64,000 bases of DNA from Streptomyces bicolor (GCF_000719285.1 NZ_JOFS01000007.1:124001-188000), one strand, 5' to 3'; shown: positions 17,853 through 27,700, numbered from the stretch's first letter. Notes: a model not told the origin generated them from the letters alone. Numbers and translations are program-made.

Positions 17853-17871
17853 GAACCGGCTAAGCCGGTTC
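17853..17871. promoter_or_regulatory. Operator-like palindrome between epoxide hydrolase and CGNR gene
   Basis: Perfect 19-bp palindrome GAACCGGCTAAGCCGGTTC. A related imperfect copy AACCAGCTAAGGTGGTT lies at 17896-17912, with centres 42 bases apart (four helical turns). The second copy touches the CGNR start codon. Confidence 0.7.
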
Positions 17872-17914
17872 TAGCATGTCGTCACGGCAGCGGGCAACCA
17901 GCTAAGGTGGTTCC

Positions 17915-18490
17915 ATGCGTGCTGGGTTCCCTGACTTTCGCCTCGGTAGCGTGCTGGCGACCAGCTTCACGGCGACTCTGACGGAGCGTCATGGCAGCGC
18001 TGTGGAGCGCATTCCCACGCCGCAACGACTCGTCGACTGGCTGGCAGTGAACGGCCTCGCTGTGGACTCCTGCACCACTGCCCAGCTCGACCTCGCTCGG
18101 GAACTGAGGGAGTCGATTCACGCCGCCGCGACGGCGGCCGCGATCCAGGACGCTCTCCCTGCATCTGCTGTCCAAGTCATCAATGACTGCAGTGCTGAGG
18201 GTCGGGCCGCTGCGATCCTGACGCCCGAGGGTAAGCGGCAATGGCGGCTCAGCTCGGGTTCCTGCGTGGAAGATGCCCTCGGCGTGATCGCCGCCGATGC
18301 GATCAGCATCATTGCAGGCGAACGAGACGGAAGGCTGGCCTTGTGCGCATCACCAACCTGCAAAGCCGCCTTCTTCGACACCAGCCAGAGCCGCACCCGC
18401 AAATGGTGTGACATGAACACGTGTGGGAATCGTCAGAAGAAGGCGCGCTTCAATGCCAACCAGCGCCAACGCCCCAGACCAGCGCGCTGA
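17915..18490 (+). CDS. CGNR zinc-finger (ABATE domain) transcriptional regulator
   Basis: 191 residues from ATG at 17915. The N-terminal ABATE-type domain (FRLGSVLATSFTATL, TPQRLVDWLA, LDLARELRESIHAA) is predicted to sense a small ligand. The C-terminal zinc finger reads CASPTCKAAFFDTSQSRTRK and then WCDMNTCGNRQKKARF, the CGNR signature with four cysteines and a basic tail that should bind DNA. CGNR proteins are predicted actinobacterial regulators of detoxifying or catabolic enzymes. The divergent epoxide hydrolase and the palindromes at 17853 and 17896 point to local and self regulation. Confidence 0.88.
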   Translation: MRAGFPDFRLGSVLATSFTATLTERHGSAVERIPTPQRLVDWLAVNGLAVDSCTTAQLDLARELRESIHAAATAAAIQDALPASAVQVINDCSAEGRAAAILTPEGKRQWRLSSGSCVEDALGVIAADAISIIAGERDGRLALCASPTCKAAFFDTSQSRTRKWCDMNTCGNRQKKARFNANQRQRPRPAR

Positions 18491-18641
18491 TCGTTGCGCT
18501 CGGTACATCCAAGTGGGCCTTGCCTCCGCGACACATCGGTCGCGTTGAGTGCACCCCAACGGCACTACTCAGAGCCATCCGCCGCCTTCCCTCGCATGAT
18601 CCGGCGTCCGGTCAACCGCTCAACGCGCCGAGAGGCACGCC

Positions 18642-19388
18642 TCAGCCGTCCGCGGCGAGGCGGTCGAGCCATTCGCTGAGCAGGTGTTGCTCGGCGCTGC
18701 TGAGCGCGGTCTGTTCGGGCAGGAGGGCGCGCAAGGTTCGGGCGGCGCCGGCGGGGCCCGTGTCCTGCACGGCGGGTTTGTCGTGGGTGACGGCGGTGAC
18801 CATGGATTCGCGCATGGCGGTGAGCAGGGCGGGGTTGCGCTGGTCCTCGGGCAGCGACAGCCAGGTGAGCACGGCGCCGCGCGCGGTTGCGTGGATGAGA
18901 GCGGCTGCGAGCTTCTCGTCGACGCGGAGCCAGCCGCCGGTGGCGAGGCGGCGGATGCGCCCCAGCAGGATCTGCATGCCGGTCTGGAAGGCGGCCGATG
19001 TCATGCCGCGTTTGGGTTCGCCGTACATCAGCGCGTACAGCTCCGGATTGGCGAGCCCGAACTCGACGGCGAGGTCCCAGCCCGCGCGCAGATCCTCGAC
19101 GGGGTCCTGGGGGTGGGCGTCCACGTGCTTGGCCGCGAGGAACGTGGCGTAACCGTGCTCAGCCACTGCCTCGAGGAGCCCGTCCTTGTCGCCGAACAAG
19201 CGATAGATCACAGGCGGCTGCACCCCGGCTGCCGCCGCGACCGCGCGGGTGGTCACCGCCTCGCGCCCCTCGCGGGCAAGTAGGTCCGCCGCGGCCTCGA
19301 CAACTCGCTGCCGGGTGACCTCACGGGCGTCGGGTGCACCCTCCGACTCCCCGACGGCAAGGGGGTCGGCCTTCGATCCATCAGACAT
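18642..19388 (-). CDS. TetR family transcriptional regulator
   Basis: 248 residues, somewhat long owing to a 25-residue N-terminal leader and a C-terminal tail. The HTH reads TRQRVVEAAADLLAREGREA, VTTRAVAAAAGVQPPVIYRL, then FGDKDGLLEAVAEHG. The ligand domain contains ELYALMYGEPKRGM, a feature of the TetR_C_13/YcdC-like group. It is divergent from the amidohydrolase with 92 bases between starts, so it probably represses that gene and itself through sites in the shared region. The inducer is probably a substrate or product of the amidohydrolase (an aromatic acid or phenol), by inference only. Confidence 0.88.
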   Translation of the reverse strand: MSDGSKADPLAVGESEGAPDAREVTRQRVVEAAADLLAREGREAVTTRAVAAAAGVQPPVIYRLFGDKDGLLEAVAEHGYATFLAAKHVDAHPQDPVEDLRAGWDLAVEFGLANPELYALMYGEPKRGMTSAAFQTGMQILLGRIRRLATGGWLRVDEKLAAALIHATARGAVLTWLSLPEDQRNPALLTAMRESMVTAVTHDKPAVQDTGPAGAARTLRALLPEQTALSSAEQHLLSEWLDRLAADG

Positions 19389-19480
19389 GAATCAATGATA
19401 GCGCCCTCCTGTTTCCGTTGATTGAATCAGTGTTATCGTCATCGTCGTATCACTGGAAACAGCGACAACGAGGAGCGCGT
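19389..19480. promoter_or_regulatory. TetR / amidohydrolase divergent operator region
   Basis: Contains the 11-bp palindrome TGATTGAATCA (19419-19429), a partial direct repeat of the GAATCA element near 19388, and an outer inverted pair CTGTTTCC (19409-19416) / GGAAACAG (19455-19462). These are candidate sites for the divergent TetR protein. AGGAG at 19471-19475 is the amidohydrolase ribosome site. Confidence 0.5.
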
Positions 19481-20554
19481 ATGCCCGAGAAGCTGCACAT
19501 CACAGCCCTTGAGGAGCACGTGGTTCTGCCAGTCCTGCTCGATGCATGGAAGAGGGCGGGGGTGCCGCAGATCCCGCAGCTCGGCTACGGCGACGAGCCG
19601 CTCGCGCAGCGGCTGCGAGACGTCGGCGATCGGCGCCTGGCCGATATGGACGATCAGGGCGTGGACGTGGCGGTGCTGTCCCTGGCCACACCGGGGGTGC
19701 AGAACCTGGCGGCGGCGGACGCCGTAAGCGTGGCGCGGGAGGCGAACGACACGCTCGCCGAGGCCGTCCGCGCCCACCCGCAGCGTTTCCAGGCGCTCGC
19801 GGTCATCCCGACGCCGTCACCCGAAGCCGCTGCGGCCGAACTGGAGCGCGCCGTCACGCAACTCGGCCTGCGCGGCGCGATGCTGTACGGGCGCACCGGT
19901 GACAAGCCGGCTGACGCGCCGGAGTTCGACGACCTCTACGCAACCGCCGAGCGGCTCCGGGTACCGCTGCACTTCCACCCGCAGACCCCGGTGCAGGCGG
20001 TCCAGGAGGCGTACTACTCAGGACTGCCCCACGGGGTGGGCCCCATGCTGGCGACCGCCGGTCTCGGCTGGTACTACGACCTGGGCGTGCAGTACCTGCG
20101 GATGATCTTCTCCGGTGTGTTCGACCGCCACCCCGACCTGCAGGTGATCGCGGGCCACTGGGGCGAAGTCGTCCTGTTCTACCTGGACCACATCGGCATC
20201 CTGCAGAACGCGGCGAAGCTTCAGCGCCCCCTGGCCGACTACTTCCGCCAGAACTTCTGGGTGGCGGGAAGCGGCACCGTCAGCGAGCGCTACCTGCGGT
20301 GGACGGCGGAGGTCGTCGGCACCGACCGCATGCTGTACTCGACCGACTACCCGTACACCTTCGGGACGCGGCCCGGCGGCTTCCCCTTCCTGGACACCAG
20401 CGGCGGGGTCGCCCGCTCCTTCCTCGAACAGGCGCCGTTCACCCAGGAGGAGAAGGCGGCTATCGGGTCCGGCAACTGGGAGAAGCTGACGGGGCATATC
20501 GCAGCCGCCACGAACAGCACGAACGTCGACAGCCGAGCCGCAGACGACCGATGA
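19481..20554 (+). CDS. Amidohydrolase family protein (ACMSD / resorcylate decarboxylase type)
   Basis: 357 residues from ATG at 19481 with AGGAG six bases before. This is the amidohydrolase_2 clade of nonoxidative decarboxylases such as gamma-resorcylate and 2,3-dihydroxybenzoate decarboxylase. Metal-site residues are Glu in TALEEHVVLP, His in PLHFHPQTP, His in VIAGHWGEVVLFYLD and Asp in LYSTDYPYTF. The EEH start in place of HxH is typical of the 2,3-DHBD subgroup. Such enzymes decarboxylate aromatic acids reversibly using Mn or Zn in the cytoplasm. The divergent TetR gene is the probable regulator. Exact substrate unknown. A double hairpin follows after ~110 bases. Confidence 0.85.
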   Translation: MPEKLHITALEEHVVLPVLLDAWKRAGVPQIPQLGYGDEPLAQRLRDVGDRRLADMDDQGVDVAVLSLATPGVQNLAAADAVSVAREANDTLAEAVRAHPQRFQALAVIPTPSPEAAAAELERAVTQLGLRGAMLYGRTGDKPADAPEFDDLYATAERLRVPLHFHPQTPVQAVQEAYYSGLPHGVGPMLATAGLGWYYDLGVQYLRMIFSGVFDRHPDLQVIAGHWGEVVLFYLDHIGILQNAAKLQRPLADYFRQNFWVAGSGTVSERYLRWTAEVVGTDRMLYSTDYPYTFGTRPGGFPFLDTSGGVARSFLEQAPFTQEEKAAIGSGNWEKLTGHIAAATNSTNVDSRAADDR

Positions 20555-20666
20555 GGCGGAGCAGACCGGCCGAACCCGGTTGCCGTCAGGGCGACTACGT
20601 CCCGGCGATCGCCTGATCGATGAAACCAGGGGTGTCGAACGCGCCACCGGCCTGCCGATCGCCTTT

Positions 20667-20759
20667 GCTGCCGGCCCTGCCTCCCAGGGCCGGCAGCCAT
20701 CGACCAGCCGGATGACGTGGTGAACACCTCTCCCCGCGGGCCGCGTTCAGCGGCCCGCG
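20667..20759. terminator. Two tandem hairpins between the amidohydrolase and SGNH genes
   Basis: First: perfect 13-bp stem GCTGCCGGCCCTG / CAGGGCCGGCAGC with a 5-base loop (20667-20697). Second: perfect 10-bp stem CGCGGGCCGC / GCGGCCCGCG with a 5-base loop (20735-20759). They probably end amidohydrolase transcription. Confidence 0.75.
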
Positions 20760-20832
20760 TTCACGGACCGCGAGCCGGTGGCCTGTCCCTGGCCCAGCGG
20801 TGACCTCTGCCTGCCCGAATCCCGGAGGAACA

Positions 20833-23391
20833 GTGGCGACAAAACCTCATCGTGTGCCGCCCGCACAACGCAGACCCCTCAGCGTGGCGATCGCCTTGGC
20901 CGTGCTGGCCATGTCCTTATGCCTCGGCATCGTCCGTCCCGCCGAGGCGGTGGCGTCCACCGCCGCGCAGCGGCAAGCCGTCGCCGAATGGTGGGCGCCG
21001 GTGCACTTCCAGGACGTCGACACCAGCGGTGACACTTCGGAGGGCGGCAAGTCCGATTACCTCGCCGCCTACGACTTCGACGGCGACCTCAACGGCCGCA
21101 ACAACTGGGAGAACACCACCGAGTCCCCGCTGGCGGCGCACGTCTACCAATCGGTCGTCGAGACCGAGACCTACTGGTACCTGCTCTACACCTTCTTCCA
21201 CCCGCGCGACTGGGCGGACGCGGCGCTCGACAACCCCCAGGAGGACGCGAGCGAGCACGAGAACGACGCCGAGGGCGTGCTCGTGGTCGTAGAGCGTGGC
21301 GGCGACTTCGAATACGGCGTGCTCAAGGCCGCCATCACCGTGTCCCACAGCCACTTCTACTCCTACGTGCCCGAGGACGGCGACTGGCCCAGAGAGGGCC
21401 TCGACGGCGAGCTTCCGCTGATGAGCAGCCCGCACACGGACGGTCACCAGCGCCCGTGGACGGCCCAGCAGGCCGGCACCCACGCCGCGTGGGCCGCCAC
21501 GGACCTGACGAGCCTGCGGGACGAGTACGCCGACGGCGACGGGATCCTGTACTACCCCGGCTCTGCCGCCGAGGTGCCGGAAAACTCCAATGACCGGGAT
21601 GTGCAGTACACCCTGACCGATGTCTTCGCCCCGGGCGGCATGTGGGAAAGCCGCAACCTGACGTCGTTGTTCGCCACACCGACCAACTTCGCCGGGGACG
21701 ACGGCGGCAACCCCAACGGTGCCGCCTGCGGCGAAGGCGCGGTGGCGGGGCCCGCGGACGGCATCTGCTCGGTCGACGCGGCCAATCCGCCGTGGGCCTG
21801 GGACGACAAGGACGACACGCCCGGCAGGGGCTACCTCGCTACCAACCCGGCCGAGCTGGTGCACGACTACTTCGACTGGGAGGGCAAGCCCAAGTCGCCC
21901 GACCTCGACTACACCTGGAACCCGTACACCGGCATCACTCCGCCTGACCCGGAGGATCCGGAGGACCCGGAGAACTCCTCACCGATGGGCAATGTGCTGG
22001 TCGTCGGTGACTCGATCAGCAACGGGTTCGAGGGCGACCACACCTGGCGGTACCGACTGTGGCAGTGGGCCCAAAACCAGAACGTGCCGGCCACCTTCGT
22101 CGGACCGCTGACCGGGACCAGCAAGCCGGAAGACCCCCACCCGCCCGTTCCGCCGCCCCTGGAGGGAAGCGAGGAGCCCGACGAATCGGAGCCGGACCCG
22201 GACCGGTTCACGGGGGCGTACGCCAAGGACGCCGACGAAGGCTTCGTCGACGGCGGATCGGCGCACTACGCGATGTGGGGCCGGCAGCTGGGCCAGAGCG
22301 TGCACACCATCAAGTCGGTGATGGACGACCTGGGGGCCAAGGAGCAACTGCCCGACGTGCTGCTGGTCGAGCTGGGCTTCAACGACATCGGCTGGCTCGG
22401 TGCCGGCGCCGGTCTGGTCGACACCATGAAGGACTTCGTCGACAACGCCCGGGCGGCCAACCCGGACGTGAAGATCGTGCTGGGCAACGTCCCGCAGCGC
22501 ACCACCCTCGGTGACGCCAACCCGCAGCTGCCCCAGCGCACCACGGACTACAACGAGGCCCTGGCCGAGGCGATCCCCGACTGGGACACCGACGCCTCCC
22601 CGGTCGCCCTGGCCGACATCGACGCCGCGATGGACTGCGACTCGGCCTCCGACCGGTGCGCCACCACCTACGACGGGCTGCACCCCAACGCGCTGGGCGA
22701 GTACCGCATCGCTCAGGCGTTCGGCACCACCCTGCACGAGGAGTTCGGGATCGGCGCGGAGGCGCCCGGGGTGCCGGACACCATGCCCACCCGGCAGGTG
22801 GCAACCCCCTCCGACCTGGAGTTCGACGGTACCCAGCAGGGGGTGACCGTGACCTGGTCCAAGGTCTTCGGTGCCCACGGCTACGACGTGAAGTGGCGCG
22901 ACGTCACCCCCGGCGCGGAGACCGACTGGCACGACGCCATCCCCGGCCCGCACACCCACCGCTTCGACCTGGGCTGGCAGTTCACCGACCAACCGCACGA
23001 CGGCCACACCTACGAGGTGAAGGTGCGCGCGGTCGCCGGGGACAGCGACGAGCTGAAGTCACCGTGGTCGGACCCGATCAGCGGAGTGGCCCACCCCACC
23101 ACGGCCCCGCCGCCCGCGACCATCCACGCCGCCGCCGGCGCCGGATCGATCGACGTGAGCTGGACCCCGCCCACCGGGCCGTACACCGACTCCATCACCC
23201 GCTACGCGCTGTGGATCTACGACGAGGACACCCCGCAGGTGCACTCGCGCATCATCGGCTACCCGCCCTCGGCAGGAACCGCGCATGTCGACGGGCTGAC
23301 GCCGGGCCACCACTACCGGGTGTTCATGTGTACCTGGAACGCGGCCGGTGAGGGCAAACCCCGCATCGCCGACACCGTGATCCCCCGCTGA
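20833..23391 (+). CDS. Large secreted SGNH-hydrolase protein with N-terminal unknown domain and two Fn3-like domains
   Basis: 852 residues from GTG at 20833, five bases after GGAGGAACA-type site. Residues 1-40 form a signal peptide. Residues ~45-350 are an aromatic-rich domain (WWAPVHFQDVDTSG, ETETYWYLLYTFFHPRDWAD, AITVSHSHFYSYV) that faintly resembles Vps62-like sequences; I cannot assign it. A Pro/Glu linker leads to an SGNH/GDSL esterase domain: Ser394 in VVGDSISNG, Asn517 in LGFNDIG, and Asp614/His617 in DGLHPN. A second acidic Pro-rich insert follows block I. Two fibronectin type III-like domains fill ~650-850 (VTVTWSKVFGAHGYDVKW; IDVSWTPPTGPY). Probably an exported esterase acting on an acylated polymer or lipid. 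It stands alone, with a hairpin region before it. Confidence 0.75.
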   Translation: MATKPHRVPPAQRRPLSVAIALAVLAMSLCLGIVRPAEAVASTAAQRQAVAEWWAPVHFQDVDTSGDTSEGGKSDYLAAYDFDGDLNGRNNWENTTESPLAAHVYQSVVETETYWYLLYTFFHPRDWADAALDNPQEDASEHENDAEGVLVVVERGGDFEYGVLKAAITVSHSHFYSYVPEDGDWPREGLDGELPLMSSPHTDGHQRPWTAQQAGTHAAWAATDLTSLRDEYADGDGILYYPGSAAEVPENSNDRDVQYTLTDVFAPGGMWESRNLTSLFATPTNFAGDDGGNPNGAACGEGAVAGPADGICSVDAANPPWAWDDKDDTPGRGYLATNPAELVHDYFDWEGKPKSPDLDYTWNPYTGITPPDPEDPEDPENSSPMGNVLVVGDSISNGFEGDHTWRYRLWQWAQNQNVPATFVGPLTGTSKPEDPHPPVPPPLEGSEEPDESEPDPDRFTGAYAKDADEGFVDGGSAHYAMWGRQLGQSVHTIKSVMDDLGAKEQLPDVLLVELGFNDIGWLGAGAGLVDTMKDFVDNARAANPDVKIVLGNVPQRTTLGDANPQLPQRTTDYNEALAEAIPDWDTDASPVALADIDAAMDCDSASDRCATTYDGLHPNALGEYRIAQAFGTTLHEEFGIGAEAPGVPDTMPTRQVATPSDLEFDGTQQGVTVTWSKVFGAHGYDVKWRDVTPGAETDWHDAIPGPHTHRFDLGWQFTDQPHDGHTYEVKVRAVAGDSDELKSPWSDPISGVAHPTTAPPPATIHAAAGAGSIDVSWTPPTGPYTDSITRYALWIYDEDTPQVHSRIIGYPPSAGTAHVDGLTPGHHYRVFMCTWNAAGEGKPRIADTVIPR

Positions 23392-23478
23392 CCGAGCACG
23401 ACCAGTTCCAGAGATGCCGCCGCACCTCTCCAGACCTGCGTCAGCGCAGGCCAGACATGGTGCGGCGGCATCCGCCAG

Positions 23479-25008
23479 TCAGATGTCCCGGAAGATCTCG
23501 ATCTGTGCCCCGACAGAGTTCAGGCGCTCCGCGAGATCCTCGTAACCCCGGTTGATGACATACACGTTCCGCAGGACGGACGTGCCCTCCGCCGCCATCA
23601 TCGCCAGCAGGACGACCACGGCGGGGCGCAGTGCGGGCGGGCACATCATCTCGGCGGCGCGCCAGCGGGTCGGGCCCTCGACCAGGACGCGGTGCGGGTC
23701 CAGCAGCTGCAGTCGGCCGCCGAGGCGGTTGAGGTCGGTCAGGTAGATCGCGCGGTTGTCGTAGACCCAGTCGTGGATGAGGGTCTTGCCCGACGCGACG
23801 GCCGCGATGGCCGCGAAGAACGGGACGTTGTCGATGTTCAGGCCCGGGAACGGCATCGGGTGGATCTTGTCGATCGGCGCCTCCAGCTTGGAGGGCCGGA
23901 CGGTGAGGTCCACCAGCCGGGTACGGCCGTTGTCCGCGAAGTACTCGGGCGTACGGTCGTGGTCGAGCCCCATCTCCTCCAGGACCGCCAGCTCGATCTC
24001 CAGGAACTCGATGGGGACGCGACGCACCGTCAGTTCCGACTCCGTCACCACGGCGGCGGCCAGCAGGCTCATCGCCTCCACCGGGTCCTCGGACGGCGAG
24101 TAGTCGACGTCGACGTCGATGTCCGGCACGCCGTGCACGGTGAGCGTGGTGGTGCCGATGCCCTCGACCCGGACGCCGAGCGCCTCCAGGAAGAAACACA
24201 GGTCCTGGACCATGTAGTTGGAGGAGGCGTTGCGGATGACGGTGACGCCGTCGTGCCGCGCGGCGGCCAGCAGAGCGTTCTCGGTCACCGTGTCGCCGCG
24301 CTCGGTCAGCACGATCGGCCGGCCCACGCGCACGGACCGGTCGACCGTGGCGTGGTACTGGCCCTCGGTCGCCGCGACGTCCAGCCCGAACCGGCGCAGG
24401 GCGATCATGTGCGGCTCGATGGTCCGCGTGCCGAGGTCGCAGCCGCCGGCGTACGGCAGCTTGAAGCGGTCCATGCGGTGCAGCAGCGGGCCGAGGAACA
24501 TGATGATGGACCGCGTCCGTACGGCCGCCTCGGCGTCGATCGCCGCCATGTTCAGCTCGGCCGGCGGCACGATCTCCAGGTCGACGCCGTCGTTGATCCA
24601 ACGGGTGCGCACGCCGATGGAGTTGAGCACCTCCAGCAGGCGGTAGACCTCCTCGATGCGGGCGACGCGGCGCAACACCGTGCGCCCCTTGTTGAGCAGC
24701 GAGGCGCACAGCAGGGCCACGCAGGCGTTCTTGCTGGTCTTGACGTCGATGGAACCGGACAGCCGACGTCCGCCGACGACCCTCAGATGCATCGGCCCGG
24801 CGTATCCCAGGGACACGATCTCGCTGTCCAGGGCTTCACCGATTCGGGCGATCATCTCAAGGCTGATGTTCTGATTGCCGCGCTCGATGCGATTGACGGC
24901 GCTCTGTGAGGTGCCGAGCGCCTCGGCGAGCTGCGTCTGTGTCCAGCCCCGGTGTTGCCGGGCGTCACGGATGAGCTTGCCGATGCGTACGAGGTAGTCG
25001 TCTGCCAT
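23479..25008 (-). CDS. MurA-type UDP-GlcNAc enolpyruvyl transferase fused to an XRE HTH domain
   Basis: 509 residues. Residues ~8-62 are an XRE/Cro HTH (LIRDARQHRGWTQTQLAEAL, GTSQSAVNRIERGN). From ~75 an EPSP-synthase/MurA fold follows: LSGSIDVKTSKNACVALLCA, FLGPLLHRMDRFKLPYAGG with the catalytic Cys190 in GGCDLGTR (equivalent to E. coli Cys115), and GLNIDNVPFF near the C-terminal half. MurA transfers enolpyruvate from PEP to UDP-GlcNAc, the first peptidoglycan step. The enzyme residues look intact, so it may be both enzyme and DNA-binding protein. S. coelicolor SCO5998 has this layout, from memory. The start codon lacks a Shine-Dalgarno site; GATAAC sits nine bases upstream, suggesting a leaderless mRNA. 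Confidence 0.88.
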   Translation of the reverse strand: MADDYLVRIGKLIRDARQHRGWTQTQLAEALGTSQSAVNRIERGNQNISLEMIARIGEALDSEIVSLGYAGPMHLRVVGGRRLSGSIDVKTSKNACVALLCASLLNKGRTVLRRVARIEEVYRLLEVLNSIGVRTRWINDGVDLEIVPPAELNMAAIDAEAAVRTRSIIMFLGPLLHRMDRFKLPYAGGCDLGTRTIEPHMIALRRFGLDVAATEGQYHATVDRSVRVGRPIVLTERGDTVTENALLAAARHDGVTVIRNASSNYMVQDLCFFLEALGVRVEGIGTTTLTVHGVPDIDVDVDYSPSEDPVEAMSLLAAAVVTESELTVRRVPIEFLEIELAVLEEMGLDHDRTPEYFADNGRTRLVDLTVRPSKLEAPIDKIHPMPFPGLNIDNVPFFAAIAAVASGKTLIHDWVYDNRAIYLTDLNRLGGRLQLLDPHRVLVEGPTRWRAAEMMCPPALRPAVVVLLAMMAAEGTSVLRNVYVINRGYEDLAERLNSVGAQIEIFRDI

Positions 25009-25020
25009 GGGGTTGAGGTT

Positions 25021-25036
25021 ATCTCAGATATGAGAT
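25021..25036 (-). promoter_or_regulatory. Inverted repeat over the promoter of the HTH-MurA gene
   Basis: ATCTCAGATATGAGAT: 6-bp arms ATCTCA/TGAGAT around a 4-base centre, 12 bases before the start codon and overlapping the putative -10 element. It is a natural candidate site for the protein's own XRE domain. Confidence 0.5.
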
Positions 25037-25072
25037 GGCACATCCCTGGGGGGCCATTCGGGTGACAGGTCG

Positions 25073-25270
25073 TCAACGCCGCCTGGTGGTACGGGTGCGA
25101 CGCCATCCGAAAGGTCCGGGCAAATCCACCGATGTCGTACGACGTCCTGTGCTGCTGCGGGTGTGTCGCGGGCTGTTCCCGCCACCGGTCGTGATGGACC
25201 AGGAGCGCCGGTTGATGTTCAGCCGCACTCCCGGAAGGATCCGGAAACTCTTGCGGAACGTGAGGGGCAT
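25073..25270 (-). CDS. DUF4236 domain protein
   Basis: 65 residues; ATG at 25270 is preceded by GGAGG. The complete DUF4236 pattern is present: MPLTFRKSFRILPGVRLNIN, RRSWSITTGGG, then HTRSSTGRRTTSVDLPGPFG and WRRTR. This short beta-rich, basic domain occurs alone or at the N-terminus of larger bacterial proteins; its function is unknown. It lies 64 bases upstream of the HTH-MurA gene on the same strand, although the inverted repeat and likely leaderless promoter between them suggest separate transcription of the latter. Confidence 0.88.
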   Translation of the reverse strand: MPLTFRKSFRILPGVRLNINRRSWSITTGGGNSPRHTRSSTGRRTTSVDLPGPFGWRRTRTTRRR

Positions 25271-25420
25271 GGACGCCTCCCTCCAGGGTCGGGGTGTCTA
25301 CCTCCCGGTTACCCCGACTTGGCGAACTGATGGCAGAACCGGACGGGCTCCTCGAAGGTGACCGATGTCACCCGTTCGGCCGAGTGGGTCGAGCGAAGTC
25401 GTCCCGGAGGTCGTCCCGTC

Positions 25421-25963
25421 TCATGGTGCGGCGGTCGCGTCAGTGATGTCGGCAATCAGGCGGGCGACCTGAGACGGCGGCACCCGGGCCGTGTCGACGA
25501 CTCTGCCCTCGCGGCTGAGCCAGGGCAGTGCCTCCTGGTACACCGCGCGGTGGTCGAGGCGCCACTGACGGGCCTTGGGGAACTGGGTGTTGGTCTCGCT
25601 GTCCGTCTCGATGCGCTCGGTGAGCGTGTCCGGATCCGAGTGCAGTACGAAGTGGTGGACCGGGATGCCGTACTTGTCGAGGCCGGTGCGGATCTCCGTC
25701 CAGTACTGCTCGATCAGGACCGTCTGCGGGACGACGAGCACTCCGCCGACATAACCGAGCAGCTGCGCGGCGGTCTCCACCACCAGGTGGCGCCATGGCG
25801 GCCAGTGCTGGAAGTCGCCCAGTTGGGGGAGCTTCTCGACGTGCCTCAGCATGTAGCCGACGTACTCGGTGTCGAAGATCGTCGCGTCGGCGACGAGGTC
25901 GACCAGTTCTTTCGCCGTGGTCGTCTTGCCCGCGCCGAAGGTTCCGTTCAGCCAGATGATCAC
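25421..25963 (-). CDS. AAA ATPase of the TmrB (tunicamycin-resistance) type
   Basis: 180 residues. The N-terminal P-loop is IIWLNGTFGAGKTTTAKEL; FDTEYVGYMLRH, VVPQTVLIEQYWTEI, HHFVLHSDPDTLTERIETD and RQWRLDHRAVYQEAL follow. The pattern matches small nucleotide-binding proteins related to TmrB of Bacillus, which protects against tunicamycin, an inhibitor of UDP-GlcNAc-using translocases. The family also resembles shikimate/APS kinases, so a small-molecule kinase is possible. Its location near a MurA-type enzyme that also uses UDP-GlcNAc is suggestive but not proof. It is followed at 25274-25420 by a short gap with no feature seen. Confidence 0.78.
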   Translation of the reverse strand: MIIWLNGTFGAGKTTTAKELVDLVADATIFDTEYVGYMLRHVEKLPQLGDFQHWPPWRHLVVETAAQLLGYVGGVLVVPQTVLIEQYWTEIRTGLDKYGIPVHHFVLHSDPDTLTERIETDSETNTQFPKARQWRLDHRAVYQEALPWLSREGRVVDTARVPPSQVARLIADITDATAAP

Positions 25964-26083
25964 CTGGCGAGCCTAGGCCGCGAGGGCCCATGGCGTGGCA
26001 GGGAAGGCCCAGGACATGGCAAGGCCGGCTCGGCGCCCGTGGCGCCCAGCCGGCCTTGCCGGTGGTCCGTCCCCTCGCCGTCG

Positions 26084-27572
<1,489 letters not shown>

Positions 27573-27627
27573 ACGAGGGCATGTCGAAGCCCCAGGGCAT
27601 GACCATCCCGGCCCCATGTACTAGAGT

Positions 27628-27645
27628 TATCTCGACATCGAGATA
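27628..27645. promoter_or_regulatory. TCTCGA-type palindrome upstream of acnA
   Basis: TATCTCGACATCGAGATA: 8-bp arms around a CA spacer. From memory, similar palindromes precede aconitase and other citrate-cycle genes in S. coelicolor, where the MarR-type regulator TamR acts. The assignment to TamR is inference. Confidence 0.55.
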
Positions 27646-27700
27646 TCTGCCGAGGTGCACCGCAGCCGCGCGGCATCACCGGTCTAGCGGTAAGGGTTAC

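Noticed and set aside
25035..25361. Plus-strand gene opposite DUF4236
   Set aside because: It is antisense to a clear DUF4236 protein and shows no motif or ribosome site.
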